Part shown: piece after piece, positions 14,320 to 21,587 of the stretch
Numbering within the stretch: the stretch's first letter is position 1
Layout of the letters: every line of letters begins with the position of its first letter
Assembly: GCF_004349235.1 (NCBI RefSeq)
Contig: NZ_SMKY01000076.1
Coordinates: forward strand, 1 to 33,842
Origin: Actinomadura darangshiensis
Lineage (GTDB): Bacteria > Actinomycetota > Actinomycetes > Streptosporangiales > Streptosporangiaceae
DNA length: 33,842 bases
Direction of reading: 5' to 3'
The notes under the pieces: model-generated
Seen by the model: the letters and a program-made list of their open reading frames with translations, nothing else
Database searches by the model: none
What the model was told of the DNA's origin: nothing
Made by a program: the position numbers and the translations under genes

Positions 14320-16053
14320 ATGGACCTGTTCGCCTCGCCGAGGACGCTCGCCGAGCGGCGCGCGGACGGCTCGATCGTCCTCGCGTCCGCACTGCCGCTC
14401 GGCCCGTACGCCGCGAGCATGGCCGGCCTGTTCCGCGGCGCCGCGGGCGCGCATCCGGACCGGGTCCTCGTCGCCGACCGCGACGGCGAGGACTGGCGGC
14501 GCGTCACCTACGGCGAGGCGCGGCGCCTGGTGGACGGCCTCGCCCAGGCGCTCCTCGACCACGGCGCGTCCGGCCGCCCGGTGATGATCCTGTCCGGCAA
14601 CTCGGTCGAGCACCTGCTGCTGACGCTGGCCTGCTACACGATCGGCTCGCCCGCCGTCCCGGTGAGCACCGCGTACTCGCTGCTCGACCCCGACCACGTG
14701 AAGCTCCGCGACATGGCGGCGCTCACGAGGCCGGCCGTGGTCTTCGCCGACGACGCGGACGCCTACGCCTCCGCCTTGGACGTCGCCGGCGGAACGTCCC
14801 TCGCCGGCCGCGACGCCTTCCAGGAGTGGGCCCGGACCGCACCCGCCGAGGTGGACGAGCACTACGCCCGCGTGGGCGAGGACACGATCGCGAAGATCCT
14901 CTTCACCTCGGGCTCGACCGGCCGCCCCAAGGGCGTGCTCAACACGCACCGGATGCTGTGCGCCAACCAGCGGATGCTCCGCCGGATCTGGCCGTTCCTC
15001 GCCGAGGAGCCGCCCGTCCTGCTCGACTGGCTGCCGTGGAGCCACACGTTCGGCGGCAACCACAACGCGGGCCTCGCCATCGCCAACGGCGGCAGCCTCT
15101 ACGTCGACGACGGACGGCCCGGACCCGACCTGGTGAGGCGCACCGTCCGCAACCTCGCCGACGTCCGCCCGACCGTGTACTTCAACGTGCCCGCCGGGTA
15201 CGCCTCACTCCTGCCGCACCTGGAGGCCGACGCCGAGTTCGCCGCCGCGTTCTTCTCCCGGATGCGCTACGTCTTCTTCGCGGCCGCCGCGCTCCCGCAG
15301 CAGGTGTGGGACGGCATCGCCAAGGTCGCCGCGTCCGCCGGCTCGCCGGCGCCGATGACGACGTCGTGGGGCGCGACCGAGACGGCCCCGGGCGCGACCT
15401 CGGCGTACTTCGCCTCCGGCCGCAGCGACTGCATCGGCGTGCCGCTCCCCGGCGTCTCGATCAAGCTGGCGCCGGTCGGGCCCAAACTGGAGATACGCGT
15501 GAAGGGGCCGTCCGTCACGCCCGGCTACCTCGACGACCCGGAGCGGACCTGGGAGGCGTTCGACGAGGAGGGCTACTACCGCACCGGCGACGCCGTCCGG
15601 ATGGTGGACGACGCCGACCCCGACAAGGGCCTGGTGTTCGACGGCCGCATCAGCGAGGACTTCAAGCTGGCGAGCGGCACGTGGGTCAGCGTCGGCACGC
15701 TCCGCTCCGCGCTGCTCGGCGCCTGCGGCGGCCTCGTCACCGACGCGGTGCTGACCGGCCACGACAGCGCGGCCATCGGCGCGATGGTCTGGCTGAACCC
15801 GGCGAGGGCCGCGGCCTGCGCGGACGTCCGCGCGGCGCTGGGCGAGGCGCTGCGCCGGCTCAACGGCGGCGCGACCGGCGCGTCCCGCCGGATCGTCCGG
15901 CTGCTCGTCCTGGACGACCCCGCGTCGCTGGCGCACGGCGAGATCACCGACAAGGGCTACGTCAACCAGCGCGCCGTCCTCGACCACCGCGCCCACCTGG
16001 TCGAACTCCTGCAGGCCGAACCCGTCTCACCCGAGGTCGTCCTCCCGGCGTAG
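14320..16053 (+). CDS. Feruloyl-CoA synthetase-like AMP-binding ligase
   Basis: A 577-residue adenylate-forming acyl-CoA ligase. Visible motifs are the P-loop LFTSGSTGRPKGVLNTHRM, DWLPWSHTFGGNHN, TSWGATETAPG (A5), YYRTGDAV and FDGRISEDFKLASGTWVSVG. The DWLPWSHTFGGNHN and GEITDKGYVNQRAVL signatures are characteristic of bacterial feruloyl-CoA synthetases (fcs). The usual C-terminal catalytic Lys region is the GEITDKGY segment. It activates a hydroxycinnamate or related aromatic acid with ATP and CoA in the cytosol. Its own promoter and operator precede it. It ends 39 bp from the convergent DUF6295 gene, with a strong hairpin between. Confidence 0.9.
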   Translation: MDLFASPRTLAERRADGSIVLASALPLGPYAASMAGLFRGAAGAHPDRVLVADRDGEDWRRVTYGEARRLVDGLAQALLDHGASGRPVMILSGNSVEHLLLTLACYTIGSPAVPVSTAYSLLDPDHVKLRDMAALTRPAVVFADDADAYASALDVAGGTSLAGRDAFQEWARTAPAEVDEHYARVGEDTIAKILFTSGSTGRPKGVLNTHRMLCANQRMLRRIWPFLAEEPPVLLDWLPWSHTFGGNHNAGLAIANGGSLYVDDGRPGPDLVRRTVRNLADVRPTVYFNVPAGYASLLPHLEADAEFAAAFFSRMRYVFFAAAALPQQVWDGIAKVAASAGSPAPMTTSWGATETAPGATSAYFASGRSDCIGVPLPGVSIKLAPVGPKLEIRVKGPSVTPGYLDDPERTWEAFDEEGYYRTGDAVRMVDDADPDKGLVFDGRISEDFKLASGTWVSVGTLRSALLGACGGLVTDAVLTGHDSAAIGAMVWLNPARAAACADVRAALGEALRRLNGGATGASRRIVRLLVLDDPASLAHGEITDKGYVNQRAVLDHRAHLVELLQAEPVSPEVVLPA

Positions 16054-16085
16054 CCGGGCGGCGCGCCCGGCGCCGCGCCGCCCGG
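16054..16085. terminator. Strong bidirectional hairpin terminator
   Basis: Two perfect 12-bp arms, CCGGGCGGCGCG and CGCGCCGCCCGG, separated by 8 bases, begin at the base after the ligase stop codon. They sit between the convergent ligase and DUF6295 genes. No U-tract follows; this is the usual actinomycete form. Confidence 0.8.
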
Positions 16086-16091
16086 ACCGCG

Positions 16092-16382
16092 TCAGGCCGC
16101 GCCCGCGCGCCGGCCGGAGGCCGAGGCGAGGCCGGGCGGGGCGGCGGCGAGCGCCTGCCGGATGGCCTCGACGAGCGCCAGCGCGGACTCCTCGGTCAGC
16201 TCGACCGCGACCCGCGCGGACGGCCCGTCGCCCGGGTTGGTGAAGTCGATGTTCACCGTGTGCTCGTGGCAGGCGTGGTACGGGTGGTCGACGTACACGG
16301 CGCCGTCGGTCAGGGTGAACCAGCCGTTCGCGCCCTTCGCCGCGCCGTCCAGCTCCACCTTCACCGTCTGGTACGTGCACAT
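16092..16382 (-). CDS. DUF6295-family small protein
   Basis: A 96-residue protein starting MCTYQTVKVEL with GWFTLTDGAVYVDHPYHACHEHTVNIDF and ARVAVELTEESALALVEAI. I recognise this as the actinobacterial DUF6295 family; the name is from memory. The several His residues and the conserved N-terminal Cys could bind metal, but no function is known to me. It lies 12 bp downstream of the dienelactone hydrolase gene and is likely co-transcribed with it. No signal peptide is visible. The C-terminal Ala/Gly/Arg-rich tail looks unstructured. Confidence 0.8.
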   Translation of the reverse strand: MCTYQTVKVELDGAAKGANGWFTLTDGAVYVDHPYHACHEHTVNIDFTNPGDGPSARVAVELTEESALALVEAIRQALAAAPPGLASASGRRAGAA

Positions 16383-16394
16383 GTGCGGCTCCTC

Positions 16395-17138
16395 TCAGGC
16401 GTTCAGGTGGCGGCCGTAGAAGGCGAAGATCTTCTCCCAGCCGTCCTTGGCGGCGGCGGGCCGGAACGCGGGCCGCTCGACGGCGAAGAACGCGTGCCCG
16501 GCCTCGGGGTAGGTGTGGAACTCGTGCTCCTTGCCGAGCCGGGTCAGCTCCGCGTCCAGTTCGGCCACCTCGTCGGGCGCGGGGAACCGGTCCTCCTCGC
16601 CGAACAGGCCGAGCAGCGGGCAGGACAGGTTCGGCGCCTTGGCGACGATCGACCCGGCCATCGTCGGGTACTCCTCCGGCGGGTCCTTCACCACGAACGC
16701 GCCGTAGCAGTCGACGGCCGCGTCGATGTCCAGCTCGCAGGCGGCGAGGAACGCCTGCCGGCCGCCGGAGCAGTGGCCGATCACGCCGATCCTGCCGTTG
16801 GCGTGGTCGAGGGAGCTCAGGTGGGCGGCGGCTCCGGCGACGTCGCCGACGAGCTGCTCGTCCGGCACGCCGCCCTTGGCGCGGGCGGCGGCGGCCTGGT
16901 CGTCCGGGCTGACGCCGGCGCCTTCGCGCGAGTACAGGTTCGGGGCGATGGCCGCGTACCCGTGGGCCGCGAACGTCCGGACGAACTCCTTGGTGCCGGG
17001 GTCGTAGCCGGGCATGTGGTGGATCACCACCACGCCGCCGCGCGGGGCGTCCCCCAGCGGCCGCGCCAGGTACGCCTCAAGCTCGGCGTCCCCGTGCCCG
17101 GTGACGGCGACGGTTCCGGCCCATATCGCATCGCTCAT
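16395..17138 (-). CDS. Dienelactone hydrolase-family alpha/beta hydrolase
   Basis: A 247-residue dienelactone hydrolase family protein. The nucleophile is Cys123 in GHCSGGR, with Asp183 in GEEDRFPAPDE and His215 in YPEAGHAFF completing the triad, matching the Cys-Asp-His arrangement of ClcD-type enzymes. Length is typical. The N-terminal segment GGVVVIHHMPGYDPGTKEFVRTFAAHGYAAIAPNLY is the standard core. It heads a two-gene unit with the DUF6295 gene. The neighbouring ring-cleavage genes suggest hydrolysis of a lactone intermediate, but similar proteins also occur outside aromatic pathways. A GGAG about 11 bases before the ATG is an acceptable ribosome site. Confidence 0.92.
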   Translation of the reverse strand: MSDAIWAGTVAVTGHGDAELEAYLARPLGDAPRGGVVVIHHMPGYDPGTKEFVRTFAAHGYAAIAPNLYSREGAGVSPDDQAAAARAKGGVPDEQLVGDVAGAAAHLSSLDHANGRIGVIGHCSGGRQAFLAACELDIDAAVDCYGAFVVKDPPEEYPTMAGSIVAKAPNLSCPLLGLFGEEDRFPAPDEVAELDAELTRLGKEHEFHTYPEAGHAFFAVERPAFRPAAAKDGWEKIFAFYGRHLNA

Positions 17139-17173
17139 GACTGTCAGTGCTCCAATCTGCGCGGGGTCGCGCA

Positions 17174-17191
17174 GGCCGTGCCGGCACGGCC
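17174..17191. terminator. Perfect 18-bp palindrome, likely uppP terminator
   Basis: GGCCGTGCCGGCACGGCC is a perfect palindrome flanked by CGCGC and GCGCG that extend the stem past a single bulged A. It lies about 38-55 bases after the uppP stop on the minus strand, so intrinsic termination is the simplest reading. Confidence 0.6.
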
Positions 17192-17228
17192 GCGCGGATC
17201 TTGACAGTCTCTCGCATACCCCGCGGGG

Positions 17229-18065
17229 TCAGGCGTCCAGCGTGCCGGCGGACAGGAGGCCGAACAGCAGCAGGCCGATGACCACGCGGTAGATCACGAA
17301 GGACGTGAAGGTGTGCCGCGCCACGAACCTGAGCAGCCAGGCGATGGACGCGTAGGCGACGACGAACGACACCAGCGTGCCGACGACCAGGGGCATCGCG
17401 CCGGCGCCCGAGTCCAGCGCGCTCGGCAGCTCGTAGATGCCGGCGCCGGTCAGCGCGGGGATGCCCATGAAGAACGACAGCCGGGTCGCGGCCACGCGGT
17501 CGAGGCCCAGCAGGAGGCCGGTGGACATCGTCGCGCCCGAGCGGGAGAAGCCGGGGAACAGCATCGCCAGGATCTGGGACGAGCCGATCAGCATCGCGTC
17601 GGTGAGCGAGGTGTCGTCCTCGCCCCGCTTGTGCGTGCCGTACCGGTCGGCGAGCCACATCACGACGCTGCCGCCGATCAGCGACCCGGCCACCACCCAC
17701 AGCGACGCGAGCGGCCCCTCGATGAGGTCCTTCGCGGCGACCCCGACGATCACGACCGGGACGGTGGCGAAGATGACCCACCAGCCGAACTTGTAGTCGT
17801 GGTGGTAGCGCTCGGACGGCTTGGCGATGCCCCGCCCCCACGCCGTCACGATCCGGACGATGTCGGAGAAGAAGTACACCAGCACGGCGGCGATCGCGCC
17901 GACCTGGATGACCGCGGTGAACCCGACGACGGACGTGTCGTCCACCGGGATGTCCATCAGGCCCTCGGTGATCTTCAGATGCCCGGTCGAGGACACCGGG
18001 AGGAACTCGGTCAGGCCCTCCACGATCCCGAGGACGATCGCCTGCCCGACATTGATCACGCTCAA
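17229..18065 (-). CDS. uppP: Undecaprenyl-diphosphate phosphatase UppP/BacA
   Basis: A 278-residue polytopic membrane enzyme that recycles the lipid carrier of cell-wall synthesis by removing a phosphate from undecaprenyl diphosphate. Both signature motifs are present: EGLTEFLPVSSTGHL (16-30) and PGFSRSGATM (about 181-190), holding the catalytic Glu, His and Arg residues. Around seven to eight hydrophobic segments are visible. The reading starts at TTG 18065, where GAGGAAA lies about 10 bases upstream; a GTG two codons later (18059) is an alternative. It is on the same strand as the methyltransferase gene but 122 bp away and likely independent. Confidence 0.95.
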   Translation of the reverse strand: MSVINVGQAIVLGIVEGLTEFLPVSSTGHLKITEGLMDIPVDDTSVVGFTAVIQVGAIAAVLVYFFSDIVRIVTAWGRGIAKPSERYHHDYKFGWWVIFATVPVVIVGVAAKDLIEGPLASLWVVAGSLIGGSVVMWLADRYGTHKRGEDDTSLTDAMLIGSSQILAMLFPGFSRSGATMSTGLLLGLDRVAATRLSFFMGIPALTGAGIYELPSALDSGAGAMPLVVGTLVSFVVAYASIAWLLRFVARHTFTSFVIYRVVIGLLLFGLLSAGTLDA

Positions 18066-18187
18066 CGACCCGGTTTCCTCTCGACCTGCGTCCCGTCCGC
18101 GGCGAGCCTACTCCCGGGCCGCGACCGGGTCCCGCGACGCGCGAGATAACTTCACCCGCTGTTAACCGGAACGCCGGCCGCCGGACG

Positions 18188-19321
18188 TCAGCCCCAGACG
18201 TCCTCGGCGGTCTCGGCGATGAGGCGCAGCTTCGCGGCCTGCTGCTCGGCGGTCAGGACGTTGCCCTCGACGGTGGAGGAGAACCCGCACTGCGGCGACA
18301 GGCAGATCTGCTCCAGCGGGACGAACCGGGACGCCTCGTCGATGCGGCGCTTCAGGTCGTCCTTGGACTCCAGCTCGCCGCGCTTGGTGGTGACCAGGCC
18401 GAGCACGACCATCTTGCCGGGCGGGACGAACCGCAGCGGCTCGAAGCCGCCCGACCGCGCGTCGTCGAACTCCAGGAAGAAGCCGTCCACGTCCAGCTCG
18501 CCGAACAGGGCCTCGGCGACGAAGTCGTAGCCGCCCTCGGCCGTCCAGGACGAGCGGAAGTTGCCCCGGCACATGTGGGTGGTGACGTTCATGCCCTCGG
18601 GGCGCCCGCCGATCGCGGCGTTGATCTGCCGGATGTAGCGCAGGTGCAGGTGCTCGGCGTCGTCGCCGCGCTCGGTGATCATGGCGCGCTGCGCGGGGTC
18701 GTTGAGGTAGGCGAGGCTGGTGTCGTCCAGCTGCAGGTACCGGCAGCCCATCGCGCCGAGCCGGCGCACCTGCTCGGCGTAGGCCGCGGCCAGGTCGTGC
18801 CAGAACTCCTCGATGTCGGGGTAGACCGCCGGGTCGATCGCCGCGGGGCCGCCCCGGTAGTGGACCATGTTCGGCGACGGGATCGTCAGCTTCGGGGTGA
18901 CGCCGTCCTCGACCGCGTCCCGCAGGAACGCGAAGTGGTCGGCGAAGATCGTGTCGTCCAGCCGGACCTTGTCGTGGACGCGCAGCGCCGCGGTGGTGAA
19001 CTCGATGTCCCCGGTCGCGCTGTGGAACTGAACCTTGATCTTCTCGTCGGCCGAGTCGATCCCGCCCAGCCGGTAGATGAAGTCCATGTGCCAGGACGTG
19101 CGGCGGAACTCCCCGTCGGTCGCCGACCGGAGCCCGGCCTCGCGCTGCATCCGCACGACGTCGCGGATGGCGGCGTCCTCGGCCGCGGCGAGCGCGGCCG
19201 CGTCGATGCGGCCCTGGGCGTGGTCCTCCCGCGCCGCCAGCAGGGCGGGCGGACGCAGCAGGCTGCCGACGTGGTCGGCGCGGAACGGCGGCGCCGTCCT
19301 TACGGTCGTTCCCTCGGGCAC
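18188..19321 (-). CDS. MetE C-terminal-domain-like (YxjG-type) cobalamin-independent methyltransferase
   Basis: A 377-residue single-domain protein like the catalytic C-terminal half of MetE. Zinc-binding candidates are His249 and Cys251 (THMCRG), Glu284 (FFLEFD) and Cys345 (SPQCGF), matching the His-Cys-Glu-Cys set of methionine synthases. Full MetE is about 750 residues, so this is the short YxjG/YxjH type, whose methyl donor and acceptor are less certain. It starts at GTG 19321 behind AAGGGAG. The promoter TTGATC-N17-TAGATT (19388 to 19360) reads into it. It is divergent from the SIMPL gene. The proximity of cobalamin biosynthesis genes may be coincidental. Confidence 0.9.
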   Translation of the reverse strand: MPEGTTVRTAPPFRADHVGSLLRPPALLAAREDHAQGRIDAAALAAAEDAAIRDVVRMQREAGLRSATDGEFRRTSWHMDFIYRLGGIDSADEKIKVQFHSATGDIEFTTAALRVHDKVRLDDTIFADHFAFLRDAVEDGVTPKLTIPSPNMVHYRGGPAAIDPAVYPDIEEFWHDLAAAYAEQVRRLGAMGCRYLQLDDTSLAYLNDPAQRAMITERGDDAEHLHLRYIRQINAAIGGRPEGMNVTTHMCRGNFRSSWTAEGGYDFVAEALFGELDVDGFFLEFDDARSGGFEPLRFVPPGKMVVLGLVTTKRGELESKDDLKRRIDEASRFVPLEQICLSPQCGFSSTVEGNVLTAEQQAAKLRLIAETAEDVWG

Positions 19322-19355
19322 GGCTCGCTCCCTTCACGAGGCGGGGACTTCGCCC

Positions 19356-19388
19356 TGCCAATCTAGGCACTATCACGACGGCGATCAA
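19356..19388 (-). promoter_or_regulatory. Promoter of the methyltransferase gene with palindromic -10
   Basis: On the minus strand TTGATC (19388-19383), a 17-bp spacer and TAGATT (19365-19360) form a sigma70-type promoter. The -10 is the centre of the inverted repeat TGCC-TAGATT-GGCA (19356-19369), so a repressor could sit on it. Confidence 0.5.
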
Positions 19389-19488
19389 TGACCTGCCCAA
19401 GATGGTCGGTGACCTCCCCCAACAGGCCCCTGGGCCGTCGAACCGAAATGGCCGCGGCGTGGTCGCGGGACATGATTGGATCATCGCC

Positions 19489-20130
19489 ATGCAGATGGTG
19501 GAGCGTCCGTGGGGCGTGGCCGCGTACGGTGCGGCCAGCGAGAAGGCGATGCCGGATCTGGTGCGGGCCAGGTTCAAGGTGATCCGGGTGGAGCAGACCC
19601 CGTCGGACGCCTTCGCGTCCGCCAGTGATGCGGTGCAGGCGGTGCGGCGGACGCTGCGCGAGCACGGCATCGCGGACGCCGCCGTGGAGCGGTCGCGGCT
19701 GGGCCTCAAGAGCTCCTGGAGCTACGGGGGCTCGGAGCGCAAGTTCATCGGCTACGAGTGCCAGGCGGCGTTCTCGGTCGAGTCCGGCGACCTCGACGAC
19801 GTCCAGCCGCTGCTGGTGGACCTGGTGGCCGCCGGGGCGAACGAGATCGAGGACGTCGGGTTCGACGTGACCGGCAAGGGCGAGATGCGCGCCGAGGCCC
19901 GCCGCAAGGCCGTGGCGGCGGCCCGGCGCAAGGCCGAGCTCTACGCGGAGGCCGCCGGGGTCCGCCTCGGGGCCGTCGTCCACATCGACGACGTGGATCC
20001 GGAAGGGACCGCCTTCGAGCGCTACCGCGGGCACGGCTCGGGCGGCGCGGCGTCGGCCCAGGACTTGGCTCCCGGGCACGTCGTGGTCTCGGCCGCGGTC
20101 ATCCTCGGATTCTCGATCGCCCGGGACTGA
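19489..20130 (+). CDS. SIMPL (DUF541) domain protein
   Basis: A 213-residue protein with the SIMPL/DUF541 layout: an N-terminal beta strand with a V-rich half (RARFKVIRVEQTPSDAFASASDAVQAVRRTL), the YECQAAFSVESGDLDDVQPLLVDLVAAGANEI centre and a helical ARRKAVAAARRKAELYAEAAGVRLGAVVHIDDV segment. Many family members are periplasmic, but no signal peptide is visible here, so the protein is probably cytosolic. The function of the family is unclear (oxidative stress and oligomeric rings have been described). The start is uncertain: ATG 19489 fits the homology, ATG 19495 is close by, and the frame is open upstream to 19402. Confidence 0.8.
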   Translation: MQMVERPWGVAAYGAASEKAMPDLVRARFKVIRVEQTPSDAFASASDAVQAVRRTLREHGIADAAVERSRLGLKSSWSYGGSERKFIGYECQAAFSVESGDLDDVQPLLVDLVAAGANEIEDVGFDVTGKGEMRAEARRKAVAAARRKAELYAEAAGVRLGAVVHIDDVDPEGTAFERYRGHGSGGAASAQDLAPGHVVVSAAVILGFSIARD

Positions 20131-20139
20131 GACCCTCGG

Positions 20140-20985
20140 TCACGAGCCGGCGATGTCCAGGGCGGCGACCGCTGCCAGGTCGCGCCAGGCGTCGTTGGGG
20201 CGCAGGGTCTCGTCCGGGTCGCCGTTGAAGGGGTCGAGGAGGACGGTGTCGGCGCCGAGGAGGCGGAGCTGCTCCAGGTCGTCCGCCACCTGGTCGAGGG
20301 TGCCCTCGCCGGCGCGGCGGTCCGGGCCGGTCACGGGTGCGGGCGTCAGCCGGAGGAGGATGCGGGGCTGGAAGGCCGGGACCGGACGGCCGTGCTCGTC
20401 CGCGACTGCGTTCAGGCGTTCCAGGGCGTCGCGGAGCCAGGGGAGGGTGAAGCGGAGCGGATGCCAGGCGTCGCCGAGGCGGACGGCCCGGCGGAGCGCG
20501 GCGTCGCTGTTCCCGCCGATCCAGAAGGGGATCCGGTCGGCGCGGTAGTCGGCGGTGTGCTCCCACGCGGCGCGGATCGTCTGCAGGTACTCGTCGGTGA
20601 TGGCGCCGCGCCGCTCGAACGGGACGCCGAGCGCCGCGAACTCCTCGCGGGCCCAGCCGACGCCGGTGCCGAGGACGAGCCGTCCGCCGCTGAGGTCGTC
20701 GAGGTTGGCGGCCATGCGGGCGACGAGCAGCGGGTTCCGGTACGGGACGATCAGCACGGTGGTGCCGAGCCGCACCCGCTCGGTGACGCCGGCCAGCCAG
20801 GCGAGCGTCGTGAACGGCTCGTAGAACGGCGCCGGATACTGCTCGCCGACGTCGGGCGTGATCACGACATGGTCGGAGACCATCAGCAGGTCGAAGCCGA
20901 GGCCCTCGACCGTCCGGGCCCACTGCCGCAGGATGCCCGGGCCGGTGCCGGGGCCGAAGTTGGGGACGTTGACACCGAGGCGCAT
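20140..20985 (-). CDS. LLM-class F420-dependent oxidoreductase
   Basis: A 281-residue luciferase-like TIM-barrel protein: MRLGVNVPNFGPG, VEGLGFDLLMVSDHVV, TTLAWLAGVTERVRLGTTVLIVPYRNPLLVARMAANLDDLSGGRLVLGTGVGW and PFWIGGNSDAALRRAVRLGDAW are the family's hallmark segments. These actinobacterial proteins (TIGR03619-like) usually use reduced coenzyme F420; the substrate is unknown. It lies 26 bp downstream of the MarR-type gene on the same strand, so the two may be co-transcribed. It ends 9 bp from the convergent SIMPL gene. Confidence 0.92.
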   Translation of the reverse strand: MRLGVNVPNFGPGTGPGILRQWARTVEGLGFDLLMVSDHVVITPDVGEQYPAPFYEPFTTLAWLAGVTERVRLGTTVLIVPYRNPLLVARMAANLDDLSGGRLVLGTGVGWAREEFAALGVPFERRGAITDEYLQTIRAAWEHTADYRADRIPFWIGGNSDAALRRAVRLGDAWHPLRFTLPWLRDALERLNAVADEHGRPVPAFQPRILLRLTPAPVTGPDRRAGEGTLDQVADDLEQLRLLGADTVLLDPFNGDPDETLRPNDAWRDLAAVAALDIAGS

Positions 20986-21011
20986 CGTCCCACGCTATCC
21001 GGACGCCCGGG

Positions 21012-21470
21012 TCAGGGACGGGGCCAGGGGTGGCCCGCCAGGCGCTCGATGTCGGTGTTGAAGCGCTGGAGGAAGGCGGCGAAGGCCGCGACCTCGTCCG
21101 CCGTCCAGCCGGACATGATCTTGTCGATGCCGGCCGTGATCTGCCCGCGCTCGGCGTCGAGGCGGCGCTCGCCCTCGCCGGTGATGCGGAACTTGCGGGC
21201 GATGCCGCCCGCGGGGTCGGGGATGCGCTCCACCAGGCCGTCGCGCAGCATCGCCGACGTCTGCCGGTTGAGGGTCGAGGGGTCCAGGTCGAACGCCTCG
21301 CTGAGCTGCCGGATCGACATCGGGCCCTCGATGCGGATGCGGCTGAGCAGGATGTAGGCGCTGCGCTCCAGCAGCCCGCCCTCGCGCCGGGAGCGGCGCG
21401 TCGCCAGGCTGTGCCGCCCGAGCAGCATGGTCTCGTACTCGATCAGATCGGTGGGCTTGCCTCGTTGCAC
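21012..21470 (-). CDS. MarR-family transcriptional regulator
   Basis: A 152-residue winged-helix protein: GPMSIRQLSEAFDLDPSTLNRQTSAMLRDGLVERIPDPAGGIARKFRITGEGERRL is the DNA-binding core, followed by a dimerisation helix (ADEVAAFAAFLQRFNTDIERL). The GTG at 21470 is preferred, as the frame upstream of it runs into the operator region; ATG 21425 is a shorter alternative. It is divergent from an MFS efflux gene, with a perfect palindrome in between. This is the usual arrangement of a MarR repressor controlling itself and an exporter. Confidence 0.9.
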   Translation of the reverse strand: MQRGKPTDLIEYETMLLGRHSLATRRSRREGGLLERSAYILLSRIRIEGPMSIRQLSEAFDLDPSTLNRQTSAMLRDGLVERIPDPAGGIARKFRITGEGERRLDAERGQITAGIDKIMSGWTADEVAAFAAFLQRFNTDIERLAGHPWPRP

Positions 21471-21502
21471 GCCACCATGCCTACCACAGTGATATGCGCC
21501 AT

Positions 21503-21538
21503 ACACAAGTTGTGTGCCCACCACATCGTATGTATGGT
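21503..21538. promoter_or_regulatory. MarR palindrome overlapping the MFS promoter
   Basis: ACACAA-G-TTGTGT (21503-21515) is a perfect inverted repeat. Its right arm TTGTGT serves as a -35 for the MFS gene, 17 bp before TATGGT (21533-21538). A second partial site, GTGCACAAG, follows at 21538-21546. Occupancy would block both divergent genes. Confidence 0.6.
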
Positions 21539-21587
21539 GCACAAGTTCGCTGGTTCGACCTCAGTTCGACCTCAGAAGGGACCTCAC

